A stretch of 64,000 nucleotides of DNA, taken from NCBI GenBank assembly GCA_020055645.1, contig CM034546.1:134127875-134191874 (forward strand), read 5' to 3'. The position numbers and the translations under genes are program-made. Under the pieces are notes generated by a model. The model had not been told where the DNA came from and did no database searches. It was given only the letters and a program-made list of their open reading frames with translations. This DNA comes from Tomocerus qinae. Taxonomy: Eukaryota > Arthropoda > Collembola > Entomobryomorpha > Tomoceridae. Below, one piece after another: positions 1 through 12,738 of the stretch. How positions within the stretch are numbered: position 1 is the stretch's first letter; the number at the start of each line of letters is the position of its first letter.

Positions 1-3000
1 AATTCAAGCATATTTAGCATCTTTTAATTGCGGTGATCCAGACGATATTTTAGAAATTGGAGGACTGTTCCAAAAACCATCAACAAATTCAGGTAGGACT
101 TATTCTTTCTGATGTATGGAAGATTTAACTGTATGTGCGTAATTTTAAATGTCATTTTTTTAATTCAGACGTTTTGAACTTCATTTCATCACATATCGAG
201 AATATCATCAGTAGTGAAAATCCAATTTTTGCCAGCCAGAAAATTACAGCAGAGAAGCTATTACAAAATGTTCTAATATATAAACAGAACAAACCGAATG
301 GAAGACGATTATCAAAAAATTACATGTGGACTTATTTTGATAAAGAAAGCAACCAAGGAATTAATTTGGAAGTTAATGTCATCTTTTCAAACAGATCATA
401 CCTTCCTTCCGTTATTGAAGCTAATTTAACAGTTCAAATTAAAGGAAGATCCTTTAATCTTCTGGAGGTATTTAAAACCGTATTGACATTATTGGGGTAA
501 ATCATTGTGACAGTTAGTAATCATGCGGAGTTGAGCAGTTTGGCAGTTTTCCACTTTGAAATGTTTTCAGAGGCCTCCCTTTTTCAATATTTTGCTATTA
601 TTTAGGTCGGAATTATCACAAATGGCCTTGAATCATTAATTGAGAAATACCTGATGAAGAAAAGCACGATGATTGATGGGCGTGATGGGATTCGTGTTCA
701 CTTGAGGGTTCTGGGTGTTCAGGTTTACACAGAAGAATTTTCAATTGTTGATATTGAAAATCTAATAATTATGGCATTGGAGCAGTTCCCTTCGTTGAAA
801 TTAGATTTGCAAAAACTGAGGAGAAAACTAGCTTCGGCGAACAAAAACATTCGAATTTTTAAATCATTGACAGCTTTCAAAGAAAGTTTAGTCGTGCCGA
901 CGATGGCTGGAATGCCAATTCATTTAGAAATACAATTAAATAGTTTGTTCTATTTGGACTTGGACTGGGAACGATCGAAATACTGGCGTCAAAAGGAATC
1001 GCTTTGTGAAGGGAATGTCAATCACCGTTTTGAAACGAAACTGTTAGGTACAGTAAAAGTGGGTCCTGAAAATAAGAAAATTGGACTTTTAACAGAAATG
1101 AAGCTAAAATCCTTCTCGGCTCTCAGCATCGATTTCATTAAAGCGGAACTTTCAGAAGGCCCAAAAATTTATCTGGACTTAATGAAAGTCCCGATGACTT
1201 TATTTGAATTCAGTAGAGATATATTGTGGTTGGACAATAATCAACATCCATGTCGAGGTATCAGACTGAAGAATGCATCAACACAGTAAATAGAAAATTA
1301 AATGCGTATTTTTTTCTATTAAAGAAGTACAACTTGAGAATGCTATAGTTTTTCTTTGGGTTTTTCAACAGATTTTTAAATTAATTACAATAACTTATTT
1401 CAGATCACCAAGCAAAGATTGCAAGATGATGTTGCCACCCCCACATGCTGTGTTTTCTTGCTATCATTTAATAAATTCTTTTCAACAAACAAAAATAATG
1501 CTATCTGTAGAATGTCCCAGCCATGGTAGCAAAACCTCACTGGAAGATACAATATTAAGCTACCTAACCAATTTGTACGACGATAAAAGAGGTAAAATTA
1601 TCCAAAATATCACTTTAAAAACGATAAAATGGTTGAAGTAAGGCAAGTGGTAACTTAAGTGGTTGCACAAATGCATATGAATGTTGTTGTTTTAATTAGG
1701 TTAGGTAAGTCTCTCGAAGGGGGTTCTGGTATGCCCTGTATATTTCATGGCGCGATTTTAAAATGTGAAACCACTGCCTTACTTTAACCAATTTTTAATA
1801 AGAAAAAAGTTTAAATGAGATGTATTATACCTTTGTATATTATGCTACCGTTGGAATTGAAATTAAACAAACGTATATTTATATACAATCAATAATGTAC
1901 CATTTTTGTGACTTAGGAAATGAAACAAAATTCCTAGGAATCCGTCTTTATTATCATAGACACAGTCGTTATAGCGCGATACTCAAATTTGTCACAGCAC
2001 CCCATTATGAGGGAAAATTGGACATTGTCACTCCGTGGATTAGATCTTCGTTTAAGGGTTTATAAACTATCATTACTTAATTTTATATTATTTAACAAAA
2101 TAAATTGATTAATTAAAATTAAAATGATTTTCAGCCGTTGGAAATTTCAATGACAAGTATCGAGGAATAGTTTTCACGTATTTGGAAAATGAAAAACCAG
2201 TTTACACTGGCAGCGTGTATCAACAGATGATTACTAAAAATATTGATGAATTACACCCAGAAAAATTGGGATTTCTTGGAATCCCGATTTTGAGAGGCAC
2301 TGAGTATGAACTAGTGATTCAATTCACTAATGGCACTGACACCAATAAACTGTTTACGATTACTATTGATGATAAAGAATTTACCCTCAAGTACATTTAC
2401 AATAATCACAAATTTGAAGGTGAAATATAAAATTAAATTTTGTAATTTATAAATTTTATTCATGTAAATATGCCAAAATTATATTTCTATATTTTTAAAT
2501 TTTTGAAATGTTTTACAGGTAGACTATTCGACAAATTCGACTTAGTGAAAGGAAATGATGATAAAACAATTCATAAAGAATTAAAGGAATTAGTAGGAAT
2601 CGATCTCCAATCACCGCTTTTAGGTCACATGAAGTTTAATAATTCGTATAATAGAAAAATTGTAGAAATTAGGAACGAAACTTCTAAAACAATAGAAACT
2701 AGTTTTTCTTACGGAAGATTGAACGGAGAAAAGCTTATCGATTCAAAAATTAAATATGAATTCTTACGGCTTCCTGATTTTGACAATATAAGGCTATCTG
2801 GATCATGTGGAAAATGTCAAAACTGTACCTTTTCAATTAGTTATCTGAAAAATATTACATGTTGCGACGACTGCGAACCGAAATCTCGAGAAATCGCCAT
2901 AAGAGCAAATTCCCGTTTTAACCAACTTCCACTTTTGGATACTGATGTAGTTCTGGATTTAATGTTCACCACACCATCACGATTCGGCCCTGAAGACGAA

Positions 3001-6000
3001 ATACATAGCACAATCATTTTCATCCACTTTTATCCTTTAAATTATCCTTCGTTGGAAGCAAAACTTTCTGGGAGAGGTACCCATAGTGGACTTGCATTGA
3101 ATTCTCGGCATTTCCCAATTGTGAGGGAAATATACACAAGTAAAAAAGAATATAGTTACAAAAAACTAAAAATACCTTTGCAATTTCACAATTCATGCCC
3201 ATAACGAATTTTATAGACCAAACTATTCGCAAAATTAACGTTCATAGTAACACTTTGTGCATTTTCTTATTTTTAGTTACATTTCCAAGAATTAAATCAA
3301 AAATCCTTATGAGATTAATAGCTAACCCGGATGGTTATTGGCAAGTTTTATATGAATCAAAAACAGCTGCGAGATATGCATTATCTTTCACATATGAACC
3401 CAAGTTGAACAAATGGAACGGCGAGGTAAGTCATTAGGGCAACTCAGCCTTCACGCAGATTTGCAGATATTTAGATTCGCAGAAAGTAAACATGCCTTTT
3501 GGATTGGAAAATCTAAACTTTGATCGCAGATAGTTCGACAAAAAATGATCAGGCTTCGCAGCGTCTCGCAGAACTACAATTGAACAATTGCATGAAAAGT
3601 GCATGGTCTGCGAACTGCGAAGAGTTGCCTGAGTTGTCCTAATAGCTTATATTTGAAATCAATTTTGATATATTTGTTTTATGATGTTATTACATCAATG
3701 AATGTATTTCAATTTTGCAGCTCAGTACTCCAGATGTTTTTTTCCTAGCGCAGAAAAATGTATCAATTAAATTACAGGACAGTTCGTTTCTATCTTTTCA
3801 AACAGTTTACAAATTTAGTGCCATGAAGCAACCCGAAAAGATTAAACTGGTATCGATTGTATTGGGTGTGGGGGCTGAACGAACAAATTTACAAATCGAA
3901 TCAGGGAGTAAAAAGTATCTTGTGGTTGGAAGTCTCGATGGTAGGAATCTAAATAGTAGTTTAATCCTTCAAGATGTTTTACAAAGTGAGCTGTCGGTGT
4001 ATCTAAAACCGAATAACTCAAGTTATAAAATGGATGTCCATGGCAGTACAAAATGGCTTCCCTCCAATTTGATGCTCACCGGGAAGTTTTCATATTATTA
4101 CGATAACGAACTGACTTTAGACAAGGACTTTTTGTGGAAAAATATTGGTGCTGAGGATAATGAATTCATTGGAAAAATTACAGGCTCGACTGTATTTGAT
4201 AGTCGAAACTTTGCTTTTCGGTCAAAGTACGTCCCACTTTTATTATTTTAACTTAAAAATGGGTTGAAGTAAGACAGCGGTTGCACATTTTAAAAATCAT
4301 GCCACTAATTACACAGGGCATACAAGGACCCACTTTAGAGTGACCTAACCTAATTAAAACAATAACACTAATAGGTATTTGTGTAATCACTGCCTTACTT
4401 CAACCTAAACATGTATTGGTATAATTAGATATTAATAGATTGTCTATCCATTTTATTTGCAGCTTAAATTACCTTGAAAAAGGAGAAGAAAATACAAAGG
4501 TGATAGTAAATGGTTCTATAACAACCAACCAAGATTCCTGGAAATCACAATTTAATGCCGATGCTACGAAGAAAGTGAAATTATTCTATCTTAAATGCAA
4601 TTTAGAAAGTCGTGATATTTTAGATTTCCATTGGCAGTTGAACAGTCGGGTATTTAACAGATCAATAATAAAATTGGAAGCCAAGAATTCGTTGTCGGGT
4701 CGTTTAAATAGAACTTCATACAGTTCTACGATGTCATTGGAAGTTGTACACAAACAAAACGAATCATTACTAAACATACCAAATGATATAGACTTGCATA
4801 TCAAGGAAACATTCTTATTTCACGGATTATCTGGTCAATGGTTTCCACAAATGAGATTGAAAGGAAATGTAAGCTAATTAAGATTTATTTTGTTCTATTC
4901 GAAAGAAGATTTCATTTTCATATGATTTCCAGGCATCAGTTTCTTCAAACTCTGGTCTTCTTCCAGTACCGGATTATAAATTGAGATATTCTTTTGACAC
5001 TTTTCCTTCTCAAGAATCTTCAGATCGTCAAAGTAAAACTGGAGACAATGTTGAATTGTTTAAATTTGAAACTAAAGCTGATTTTGAAGAAAATTTTAAG
5101 AATAAAAAGGCGGCCAATTTCAAAATCACAAAGTATAAAATAAGGTGCAGTATTATTAAATAAAAATTTACGTTTAACTTCCTTATTTGCCTTACTAAAT
5201 AAAGTTTGCATTCTATAATTAAAAATACTTGAGGATCAATTTACGATTTAATGTTATTCTATAATGTTTTATTTTTAGGCGTATTAAATATTTATCTTAC
5301 TGCAATATCCATGACCAATGTTCCCGAGAAATTTTTGACAAACCTCCAAAATCAGCTTTTGAGTTTGACTATTTCCTAGAAGATGCAGGGAAAGGAAATA
5401 ATTCGACACAGATTATAAATGGCACGTCCAAATTTGTGTATCTTTACGCCGATGTTGATGAATTGAGTGTAGAGGTTAGTAATATCGTCATTCTGAGACA
5501 TTTTATGTCTGAAATAACGACTGCATTTAATAAATCAGTCCATGAGAATGGATGAGAGTTATTTCAAAGAATTTTCGTCCCATTGGCATTAAAGATTTTA
5601 CAAAATAGGAAAATGAAAAAGAATGTGATTCTATATTATTTATTTGAAATGGTAGGCTTCCCATGAACATGAGATAATTGCTTCATTTCTATCAGACGCT
5701 CCGTGGTCTTCAAAAGGAATAATGGCATACTCAACTGACGATAGTAGAATTAAACTCAATATCGGCCAATCTGGAATAATGGAAGTTTATTCAAGTTTCG
5801 AAGATTCAAATCTGATTTTCAACTGTTCTATGAACGGAAATGTCAAATTAGATTTACAGTTGGATACAACGATGGATGTTGATAATTTTTGTGTTCAACT
5901 TAATGCTAAAACTCCATTTGTCCAAGCTAACATTTTCAATATCAATATCACTCATCGTTTGGCTGATACTAAATTTGGCAAGTCGACAGTGTCTCAATAC

Positions 6001-6877
6001 AAAACTCTAGTCCACGGAAATCTCAACGAGCGTGATTTTCACAGCTCCTTAAAATTTCTCCCGAAGTTACCGGAAGAATGGAACGACCCTTTCATTCTAA
6101 ACGTCGTTTTCGAAGGTTTCACTAAAATCAATGGCACAGAAGAAAGCTCAGTAGCCTTTTCGGTGGTGGAAATGGGCGGAGCGGATGGCGAACTGATTCC
6201 AAGCCGAATTTATAATTTTCAATCATTTGCCGATATGAATAACAAACATTATTTCGATACTCAAGGAACCTGTAGTCTCTATTCCCTCGACTGCCAAATG
6301 AGTTTCAATTATCCTCCCCGTGAAATTGAATTGGGGTTCAGTCTGGAAAGACAAACGGAGAAACCTGGATTCAAATTGCTCATTTTTAAGCCTATTTTAA
6401 ACCAGCAAGTTTTATTACTGAGGTAATCATACTGAATTTGATATAATTATTTTCATAGATTATAGTAATATTATAATTATTGTAAAATAATATATTTTCC
6501 ATGAAATTTCTTGTACATTCCATTGAATTTTGCCCTTTTTGTGGTTTTTTAAAAATAGTTTCGAGTATGAAAAGAGTATCCAAGACGGATTTTGGAAATT
6601 ATCTAACATTGTAACTCTTAATGGCTTGAGTATTCCTTCCATTTCAACTAACATGAATGCAACTGGTCGGCAAATGTCAGATGATTGGATGGAGACAGCA
6701 GTTGACCTAAATTTTTCTGGAGATATTGTCATTGCAATTAAGCAATTGCTAAATAATGGCACTACAATCTCCAAAAGGGGAAGAATGCAAATCTCTGGGA
6801 ATTTTACTGATTCAAAGGCAGAAATGTCAGCGATAATTTGTGACCAGCAGAGAAAATGTATCAACTACTTATTTTAA
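1..6877 (+). CDS. Large lipid transfer protein (apolipophorin/vitellogenin-like), 3' part, 5' end outside window
   Basis: Fourteen exons can be joined with consistent phase: 2-92, 169-467, 606-1257, 1418-1591, 1938-2057, 2135-2419, 2519-3076, 3277-3425, 3721-4226, 4463-4868, 4933-5144, 5279-5474, 5656-6422 and 6559-6877 (stop), about 1577 codons. Family members are secreted carriers that bind lipid in a large beta-sheet cavity. The match rests on a stretch near 894-960 reading VPTMAGMPIHLEI, which resembles the 'PT.aGlPl' segment of the middle lipid-binding domain, followed by a long run of amphipathic beta-strand-like sequence with many N-glycosylation sites. A CxxC-rich patch lies at about 2800-2880. 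The N-terminal lipovitellin domain would be upstream of the window. Oddity: the frame stops at 6877 with no recognisable von Willebrand D domain. The acceptor at 1418 is chosen by phase only; 1404 is an alternative that gives a stop. The family call is moderate. Confidence 0.6.
1631..1789 (+). mobile_element. MITE, GGTTGAAGTAAGGCAG family, copy A
   Basis: Non-coding element in an intron of the lipid transfer gene. It begins GGTTGAAGTAAGGCA and ends TGCCTTACTTTAACC, its near-reverse complement. The interior (TTAATTAGGTTAGGT and, near the right end, TTTCATGGCGCGATTTT) recurs at 42757-42914 and 62258-62435, and inverted at 4261-4405. It has no coding capacity and is probably a non-autonomous DNA transposon. 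Confidence 0.8.
4261..4405 (-). mobile_element. MITE, GGTTGAAGTAAGGCAG family, copy B (inverted)
   Basis: Same family as copy A in the opposite orientation, in another intron of the same gene. Terminal repeats are GGGTTGAAGTAAGACAG at the left and CTGCCTTACTTCAACC (bases just offset) at the right. The interior is the reverse complement of copy A. Confidence 0.8.
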
Positions 6878-7316
6878 TAATTTGTTCATTTTATGTTTTT
6901 AAAGGTAGGTAATAGTTTCTAAACATTTAAGTAAACCTAAAATGTAAACCATATATAGCGTTCCATTCGACTTTAGAGGTTTCCTAAAAGATGCTTAACA
7001 TTTAATTTATTGCTTTCGATTTTATTATTTCTAGCTAAAGTAGCAAATAATATTCTTCCCTCATTGTAAAAATAAGCTAGGATTAATAAATTGACAACTG
7101 CACTTGACATTAAAAAACCTGGATAAATTAATGCTTTTATTAAATAAAATTAGCATTACAAATTCTGAAAATAGGAAAAAAGTTAATTTGTTTTAAAAAG
7201 TATTTTTGCTGACCGAAATTTGGTAAACTTGGAAAATGTGTGTGCTAAAAAAATCAAACAAACGTTTAAAACAAAAATTAGTGGTAAATGGCATCAATTT
7301 GTAAATGTGTAAACGG
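6878..7316. other. Convergent intergenic spacer
   Basis: AT-rich 439-bp spacer between the 3' ends of the lipid transfer gene (+) and the EB-repeat gene (-). A possible polyadenylation signal AATAAA lies at 7143-7148 on the plus strand. Nothing else is seen. Confidence 0.5.
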
Positions 7317-9143
7317 TTAACCTGAGGTAATAGGTTTTGAGTTAACGAGACATTTGGAAAAATAATTAATGTAGCCCGCGTCACATTGACATAGAGTGTA
7401 TTGGACGGTGTTATTAGCAGAAATAATTCGTGCATTGCAGACAGCATTATCTTCACAAAATCCTCTGCATGATCTTCCGACTTTTGGGGCGCACATGCTG
7501 ATTCTTGGTCCGACGAATTCGCCCGCGATGGTGAAGATGTGTCCATTTTTTTCTTTGAGGACAGTATAAACATATTTCTGGACAGCCGAGTATTTATAGT
7601 CTTCGTGGCAGTTGCAGACTCCAGAAGTGCATTCCAAGGAGAGATATTCGTTCTGAAAGCACTGATAAGTAGCATCACATTCTTCATTGTAGATTTTCTT
7701 GAAGATGCACAAATGGGATTGTGTATCTTCGTAGAAATTGGAATCACAGACGCAATTTCCGTCAACACAAATGGCTCCGTCAACACATTTACTATCAATG
7801 CAAGATTTCGTAGATAGACCAACACATTGGGAGAGTTTATCAGAGAAAATGGAATTTTCTAAATCGCACTCAATGGTTTGTGTCAATTGACAATTCCCTT
7901 CTGCCGTTTGGTTGTAATTTTTATTGCAGCGACAGAATCCCTTTTGGCAAGAAGCGTTTTGCACGCATTTCAACACGATATCTGAACTGCCTACAGGAAA
8001 TAGACAAAATTCACCTACTTTGATGACACAGTTTCCGGAATGACCGTCCAATTGGGTATGTTCAGCACATTTACAGATTCCTTCGGTGCAAAATAAGCTA
8101 CCGGCACATTCTTTTCCATTTTCACTACACGCTGCGCCATATGGTTGCTTCAAACTGCAAATCCCGCCATTTTCATAGTACTGCAAGTCGCATTTACAAA
8201 TTTGGTAACAAGGTTTACCTTTTGGACATTCTACTGACGATGGCTTGACACAACGGCTATCAGTAGGACAATGAGCAGTGGATGGACAGTCGACCCCGAT
8301 TTTCCGGACGCATTTGCCTTTTCCGCTGTCAAAAACAGAATGTGAGGAACGACAAACACATTTTCCGTTTTCACAAGCAAGACCTCTGGAAATAGAACAA
8401 TCTTTGTGGTGCTGGCAGCTTTCCCCGAAAGATTTGGTGAGGACACAAGTCCCGTTTTTCTCATCGAATCCAATATCACAGCGACAACCTTTGTCTACTG
8501 TGCACTTTGAATGGGCGGTACATTCAATTTCTCCATCTATACATTTGTCCCCTACACGTTTGACACATTTTCCATTTTCCTCACTGTAAATCAATTTACT
8601 AGCTGCGTGATGCCCACTAGTGTTAATTTTCGTTGAATTTCCACATTTGCAAATCCCTTTTTCGCAATGGAGATTTGCATACTTGGAACACGAATGTTTG
8701 TCGTGAGAACAAGACTCGCCGAGGGATTTCGACAAGATACATTTTCCCCCAGATTTGTAATACTTTTTCTCGCAAATACATTTCTCTGTTAGATTGTCAC
8801 AGTTTGTAGTTTGAACACAACCCATTTTCACTCTGTTGTAACCCGAATCACTCCCTTCATTCGGTTTCTTATACACACAGAAAGATTCCAATTTCGCCAA
8901 ACATTTTCTTTTGTCCTGATCAAATTCCATTACTTCGAATCCAGAGTTGGGCAACCACGTTTTTTTGCATTCACAAACGTTTGTCGTTTCCGAACAATCA
9001 AGCCCATCTTCGAATTTACATTCCAAGTCAACATTGCAACTCTCACCGTACAGCTTATAACTTTCTGTACTAGTTATTGTCACGTTATCTGCAGAAATGA
9101 CTGCGATGCAAATGGCAAAACTTAGAATGACAGCGAAAAACAT
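7317..9143 (-). CDS. Secreted EB/EGF-like cysteine-rich repeat protein, intronless, 608 aa
   Basis: Single uninterrupted frame. The start is ATG at 9143; the codon two upstream in the same frame is GTG, so the protein begins MFFAVILSFAICIAVISA, a clear signal peptide. The rest is tandem cysteine modules with spacing like EB domains: GESC...C...C..G.C.C...G.C at about residues 35, 145, 240, 330 and 470, plus diverged modules between them and a final CxC module. Several NxT/S sites are present. There is no transmembrane segment after the signal, so it is probably extracellular or matrix-associated; adhesive or opsonin-like roles are known for EB/EGF arrays, but none is shown here. It is unusual beside many-exon neighbours, and a retrocopy origin is possible. 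It lies convergent with the lipid transfer gene. Family confident, function unknown. Confidence 0.85.
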   Translation of the reverse strand: MFFAVILSFAICIAVISADNVTITSTESYKLYGESCNVDLECKFEDGLDCSETTNVCECKKTWLPNSGFEVMEFDQDKRKCLAKLESFCVYKKPNEGSDSGYNRVKMGCVQTTNCDNLTEKCICEKKYYKSGGKCILSKSLGESCSHDKHSCSKYANLHCEKGICKCGNSTKINTSGHHAASKLIYSEENGKCVKRVGDKCIDGEIECTAHSKCTVDKGCRCDIGFDEKNGTCVLTKSFGESCQHHKDCSISRGLACENGKCVCRSSHSVFDSGKGKCVRKIGVDCPSTAHCPTDSRCVKPSSVECPKGKPCYQICKCDLQYYENGGICSLKQPYGAACSENGKECAGSLFCTEGICKCAEHTQLDGHSGNCVIKVGEFCLFPVGSSDIVLKCVQNASCQKGFCRCNKNYNQTAEGNCQLTQTIECDLENSIFSDKLSQCVGLSTKSCIDSKCVDGAICVDGNCVCDSNFYEDTQSHLCIFKKIYNEECDATYQCFQNEYLSLECTSGVCNCHEDYKYSAVQKYVYTVLKEKNGHIFTIAGEFVGPRISMCAPKVGRSCRGFCEDNAVCNARIISANNTVQYTLCQCDAGYINYFSKCLVNSKPITSG

Positions 9144-10734
9144 TGTCACGTCTTTTTATTGCACAAACATTAACAAATATTTAGTTAATGTCCAAATTAT
9201 TAATAAAAATTATCTTGCATGTAAATAAATGTCTCGGTCTATCTATAGAATACAAATCAAACAATTCGCAATGATTTTTATTCGTAGTGAATTCTTCTTC
9301 CACCGGACAGATACCTAATCAGTTAAACGTCCTTTACGTACTATTCTACGCTTTCTTTAGGATAGTCTTGGCCTTGCCCCACTTATAGATCACCAGAACA
9401 GTATTTCATTGAGGATGTGTCCATAATACTATTAACGAACGGAAATTACTATTTTATCTGTATTTCGTTTAGCGTATGCTAATCCCTGACTTATTATTAG
9501 CATGACTAGTATTATCCATGAAAAATTTTGTATATAGTAATTTTAAGTTGTTGTTTAAGAATGAATTATAAGCCATATCTAGTATTATAACCTTAACATT
9601 TTTTTGACTCATGACCATTATATTGTTCACGCATATTTTGCTATGAACTGTTCACTGTTCATTCGCAATATTGCAATTACTAAAGTACACATATTGTCAA
9701 TGCCAATAGTTGTACATATAAGCTAGGAGTTTTGGTTTTATTAAATACTCTATCAACGCAGTTTCTGCTGAAATTTTTGAGATCTATCCATTACTGATTA
9801 TAGAATAGTTACAATTGAAATATTTTACATCCTGAATCCGGCGGACTCCTTCAAGCCAATTTGCTTTTTGCTACATTATGTTCAGCTTTTTGAATCCTCT
9901 ATTAGTTATGCATATTATCATTAAGTCCTTTCATGCTACCAAACTATAATGTACGAATATATACTGACATAGCAATCTACAGATTTACATGTATGAACTG
10001 AAAAAGAGTATAATAAAGGTGGATTAAATTATTAACAGTAATGAAATACGATGATTATGTTTAAAAAATATACCGAGAATAAATTTTTGAGAACATGTTT
10101 ATTTCCAAGCACGTATTTATTCAAAAATATAATGGATAAGAAATTATACTAATGTTTGTCCATAAAAAATGTGCACTTTGTTATTCTGAGAGGTTAAATT
10201 GCTAAAAAAATGTCACTTTGATAACTTTCTAAGCTACCTGTTAGTGGCAGTTATTTTAGTTTCTATAGCAAATTCAATTACTAGCAAATTACAGTTCAGA
10301 AATCAGTACACGTAAATTTACGAAAACAGTGCACATTTTTTATGGACAAACATTAGTAAATGTGACCATAATATTAGTGTAGAAATCATATGTCTATACA
10401 AAGACATTGAAAAAACTAATATTATTATATCCTAAGCAATAATAGCCTAGAAATCAACGCGTTTATATTAGTACGTAGGAAAACTGTTACAAAGGATGGA
10501 TGTTGAAGTAGTATTGGCAGTAGCGTTTCTAAGAAGCTAAAGATAATGACAATGGAGAATATGAACTTAAATGGAAATGTACAGGGTCATGGCTCTGTTA
10601 ATCGTAATGGATTACATTATTAATATAATATACTATACAATAATACATATTTATACAAAATATTAAAATAGTTATACTCATGTATTAAATTCGACGTATT
10701 TATAACAGAGGAACTGATGACTTTGTCTATATGT
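9144..10734. other. Intergenic region with one MITE
   Basis: About 1.6 kb of AT-rich sequence between the EB-repeat gene and the first small cysteine-rich peptide gene, both on the minus strand. It contains the TA-flanked inverted-repeat element at 10148-10358. No supported ORF. Confidence 0.5.
10148..10358. mobile_element. TA-flanked inverted-repeat MITE (Tc1/mariner-like)
   Basis: The left end CTAATGTTTGTCCATAAAAA is repeated exactly in reverse complement at the right end, with inverted repeats of about 29 bp. Both ends are flanked by TA (10148-10149 and 10357-10358), the target duplication typical of Tc1/mariner elements. The interior of about 150 bp has no ORF. Confidence 0.8.
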
Positions 10735-11170
10735 TTACCAGCACTCCATACACAGGCAGAGGACATGGCCACAATAGCATTTATTGCAACCCAGAACAGT
10801 GCAAGCCACACAGCATTGACCAATCGTCATATCTCCACATTCTTGCCTGATGTCACCGTCTGTAATTATCAGAGAATTATAATTATTTAATTGTTGTAGT
10901 GCTCGGATCTTATACAATGATTTGCCACCCTAATAATAATAATATATAAAATGCTACATTATAGCAATACATTTATATATAAAATAAATATCAATACAAA
11001 TAATTTTTATTACCTTTTGTATTTGTAGTGTTTGCAATGCCAAAACTTTTTGACATTTGACCTGGAGTCTCGTTAGATTGTGGTTCTCCATAAACAGCGG
11101 ACTGGGCATGGTTTATTGCGATTGTAATGACAACAATCAAAACGATCAAAGAAAACTTGAGAAAGGCCAT
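10735..11170 (-). CDS. Small secreted 10-cysteine peptide precursor 1 (93 aa, two exons)
   Basis: Exon 1 is 11014-11170 (157 nt) and exon 2 is 10735-10859 (125 nt), joined in phase 1. Exon 1 encodes a hydrophobic signal peptide (MAFLKFSLIVLIVVITIAIN) and a short polar linker. Exon 2 encodes the core, with cysteines spaced C-x7-CC-x2-C-x4-C-x2-C-x-C-x4-C-x-C-x2-C and ending at a Trp before the stop. The acceptor at 10859/10860 was chosen because it matches phase and the paralogue at 15500-15884, which has the same exon-1 length and identical cysteine spacing. An acceptor at 10930 gives an immediate stop. Secretion is inferred. Compact CC and CxC spacing suggests a disulfide-rich or metal-binding fold; a defence peptide, signalling peptide, toxin-like peptide or metallothionein-like role are all possible. 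I do not recognise the family. Confidence 0.8.
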
Positions 11171-12738
11171 GACAACAAATTTTGTGATCTAGTTAATATT
11201 TTTGAATTTGGAAGAGTTTTATGAAGTTGGCTGCAAAATTTACTTGTACAGTAAATATTGTGTATAGGAGTAATTAGTGAATTTCAAGGTGTATCTGGAG
11301 TTAAAAGGATTCAAGCTAGTTGCAGGAGCTGATGATGTGAAGTTGTTCCTCGTCTTCCTTTTATATACAAATTGCAACTCATATCTCCGAAGGTGTTTAC
11401 AAATTTCGGTGTTATTTTCATTTCATATTTGTCAATATTGATTAATTGATTAATGGACACAGATAATAAATATAATTCCAATTAAAATCTGTGCTCTTCT
11501 TTCCCTAAAAACTCTTAAAAAGTATGTGCCATTAAACAACATCAACTTTTATAAACATATACCTACTAACCTAAAAGGTTTTACTTGTTGACATAGTAGC
11601 ATACATATATAAACCAAAGTGTACATCTAATAATATTTTGATTGATTTGTTTTTTCCGTCGATGTGTTTAAAAATATGACTCAAGACTTTCAGAAAGAGT
11701 TTATTTATAATTTTCAAGAGTCATTTCATTGCAACAAATAATTTGTGTAAACTGAGTTTTAAGTAAAAATTAATATAACGGTAGTATATTCATTTGTAGG
11801 TAAGCAGGTAATTATACATATCAGTGGACATGTATTAATGTTATCAATAAATTTTGTTGATCTACTTGTTTGACGCTGTTATTTGTTTGTAGAATGCACC
11901 TGAGCCTTTTAATTGTTTTCCTTCGCATATTATAGCAATGTCAGATGTATATTAACAATGACATTATCACTTGCAATATTGTAAACAACTTTATATCATA
12001 TATATTGCGTTAATCAATTTTAACATTTCATTGAATCGTGAATCATTTCCCAACAATGTTTTAATAAACATAATTAACCTAAGTATGTTGTTTCCTTCTA
12101 TTCTTATGACTCGAATTGTGTTTGCTTAGTAGGTGTGTATAAAATGATATAGACATGACATAATAGTATATTAAGATATCTTCTGAATCTTCATCTGTTC
12201 TTCTTACTGCTTACTGAACACAGAAACAGGGTTTCTTTTCTTTGTAAATAATTATATATTTTGCCAAAGTATTTTAATGCTTGTGCTTGTAATTGTTTTT
12301 AATTTAATTAGCAGTTTAACATTTAATTATTGTAATAAATAATATTCAACAACTCTTTATAGAAATCAGCAATCTTTTTTCATTTGTGACAGTCAGTTTT
12401 ATAAATAAAATGAGGACATCTAAAAATTTTGTATCAACCTATTTTTACCATATTTTTATTACCTTTCCTGGCTACCGTTCGAGATATTTAAGAGCGATCT
12501 TATAGGAAATACTAGAATAAAGTCAATGGTCTAGATGTTCATAGGTAATTGATTGCAGGTAATTACGAAAATAGAAAGCAGGGAGCATTTGCTGCAGATC
12601 AGACCTATTTAATTTTGACCCTACGCTTTTAAGCTTCTTTACTTATTATTAAGTATACAAAGTATTTGTAGTATATCGTCAAAAAATGAAGGAAATGTTG
12701 TTTTAATTGGTCAAAGTAGTAGAGATTCGAAAGTTAAG
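11171..12738. other. Intergenic region, divergent between peptide 1 and GR1
   Basis: About 1.6 kb of AT-rich sequence shared by the minus-strand peptide gene and the plus-strand GR1. Apart from the TATA element at 11357-11367, nothing recognisable is seen. Confidence 0.5.
11357..11367 (-). promoter_or_regulatory. TATA box of peptide gene 1
   Basis: The minus strand reads TATATAAAAGG, about 190 bp upstream of the ATG at 11170. The paralogous peptide gene has the closely similar GGTATAAAAGG in a comparable position (16118-16128). This leaves room for a short 5' UTR. Confidence 0.55.

Noticed and set aside
7539..9125. ORFs on the plus strand and other frames over the EB-repeat gene
   Set aside because: Shadows of the long cysteine-rich minus-strand gene.
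10873..10930. Acceptor at 10930 for exon 2 of peptide gene 1
   Set aside because: With the phase-1 donor it produces an in-frame stop after a few codons, and the paralogue supports the acceptor at 10860.
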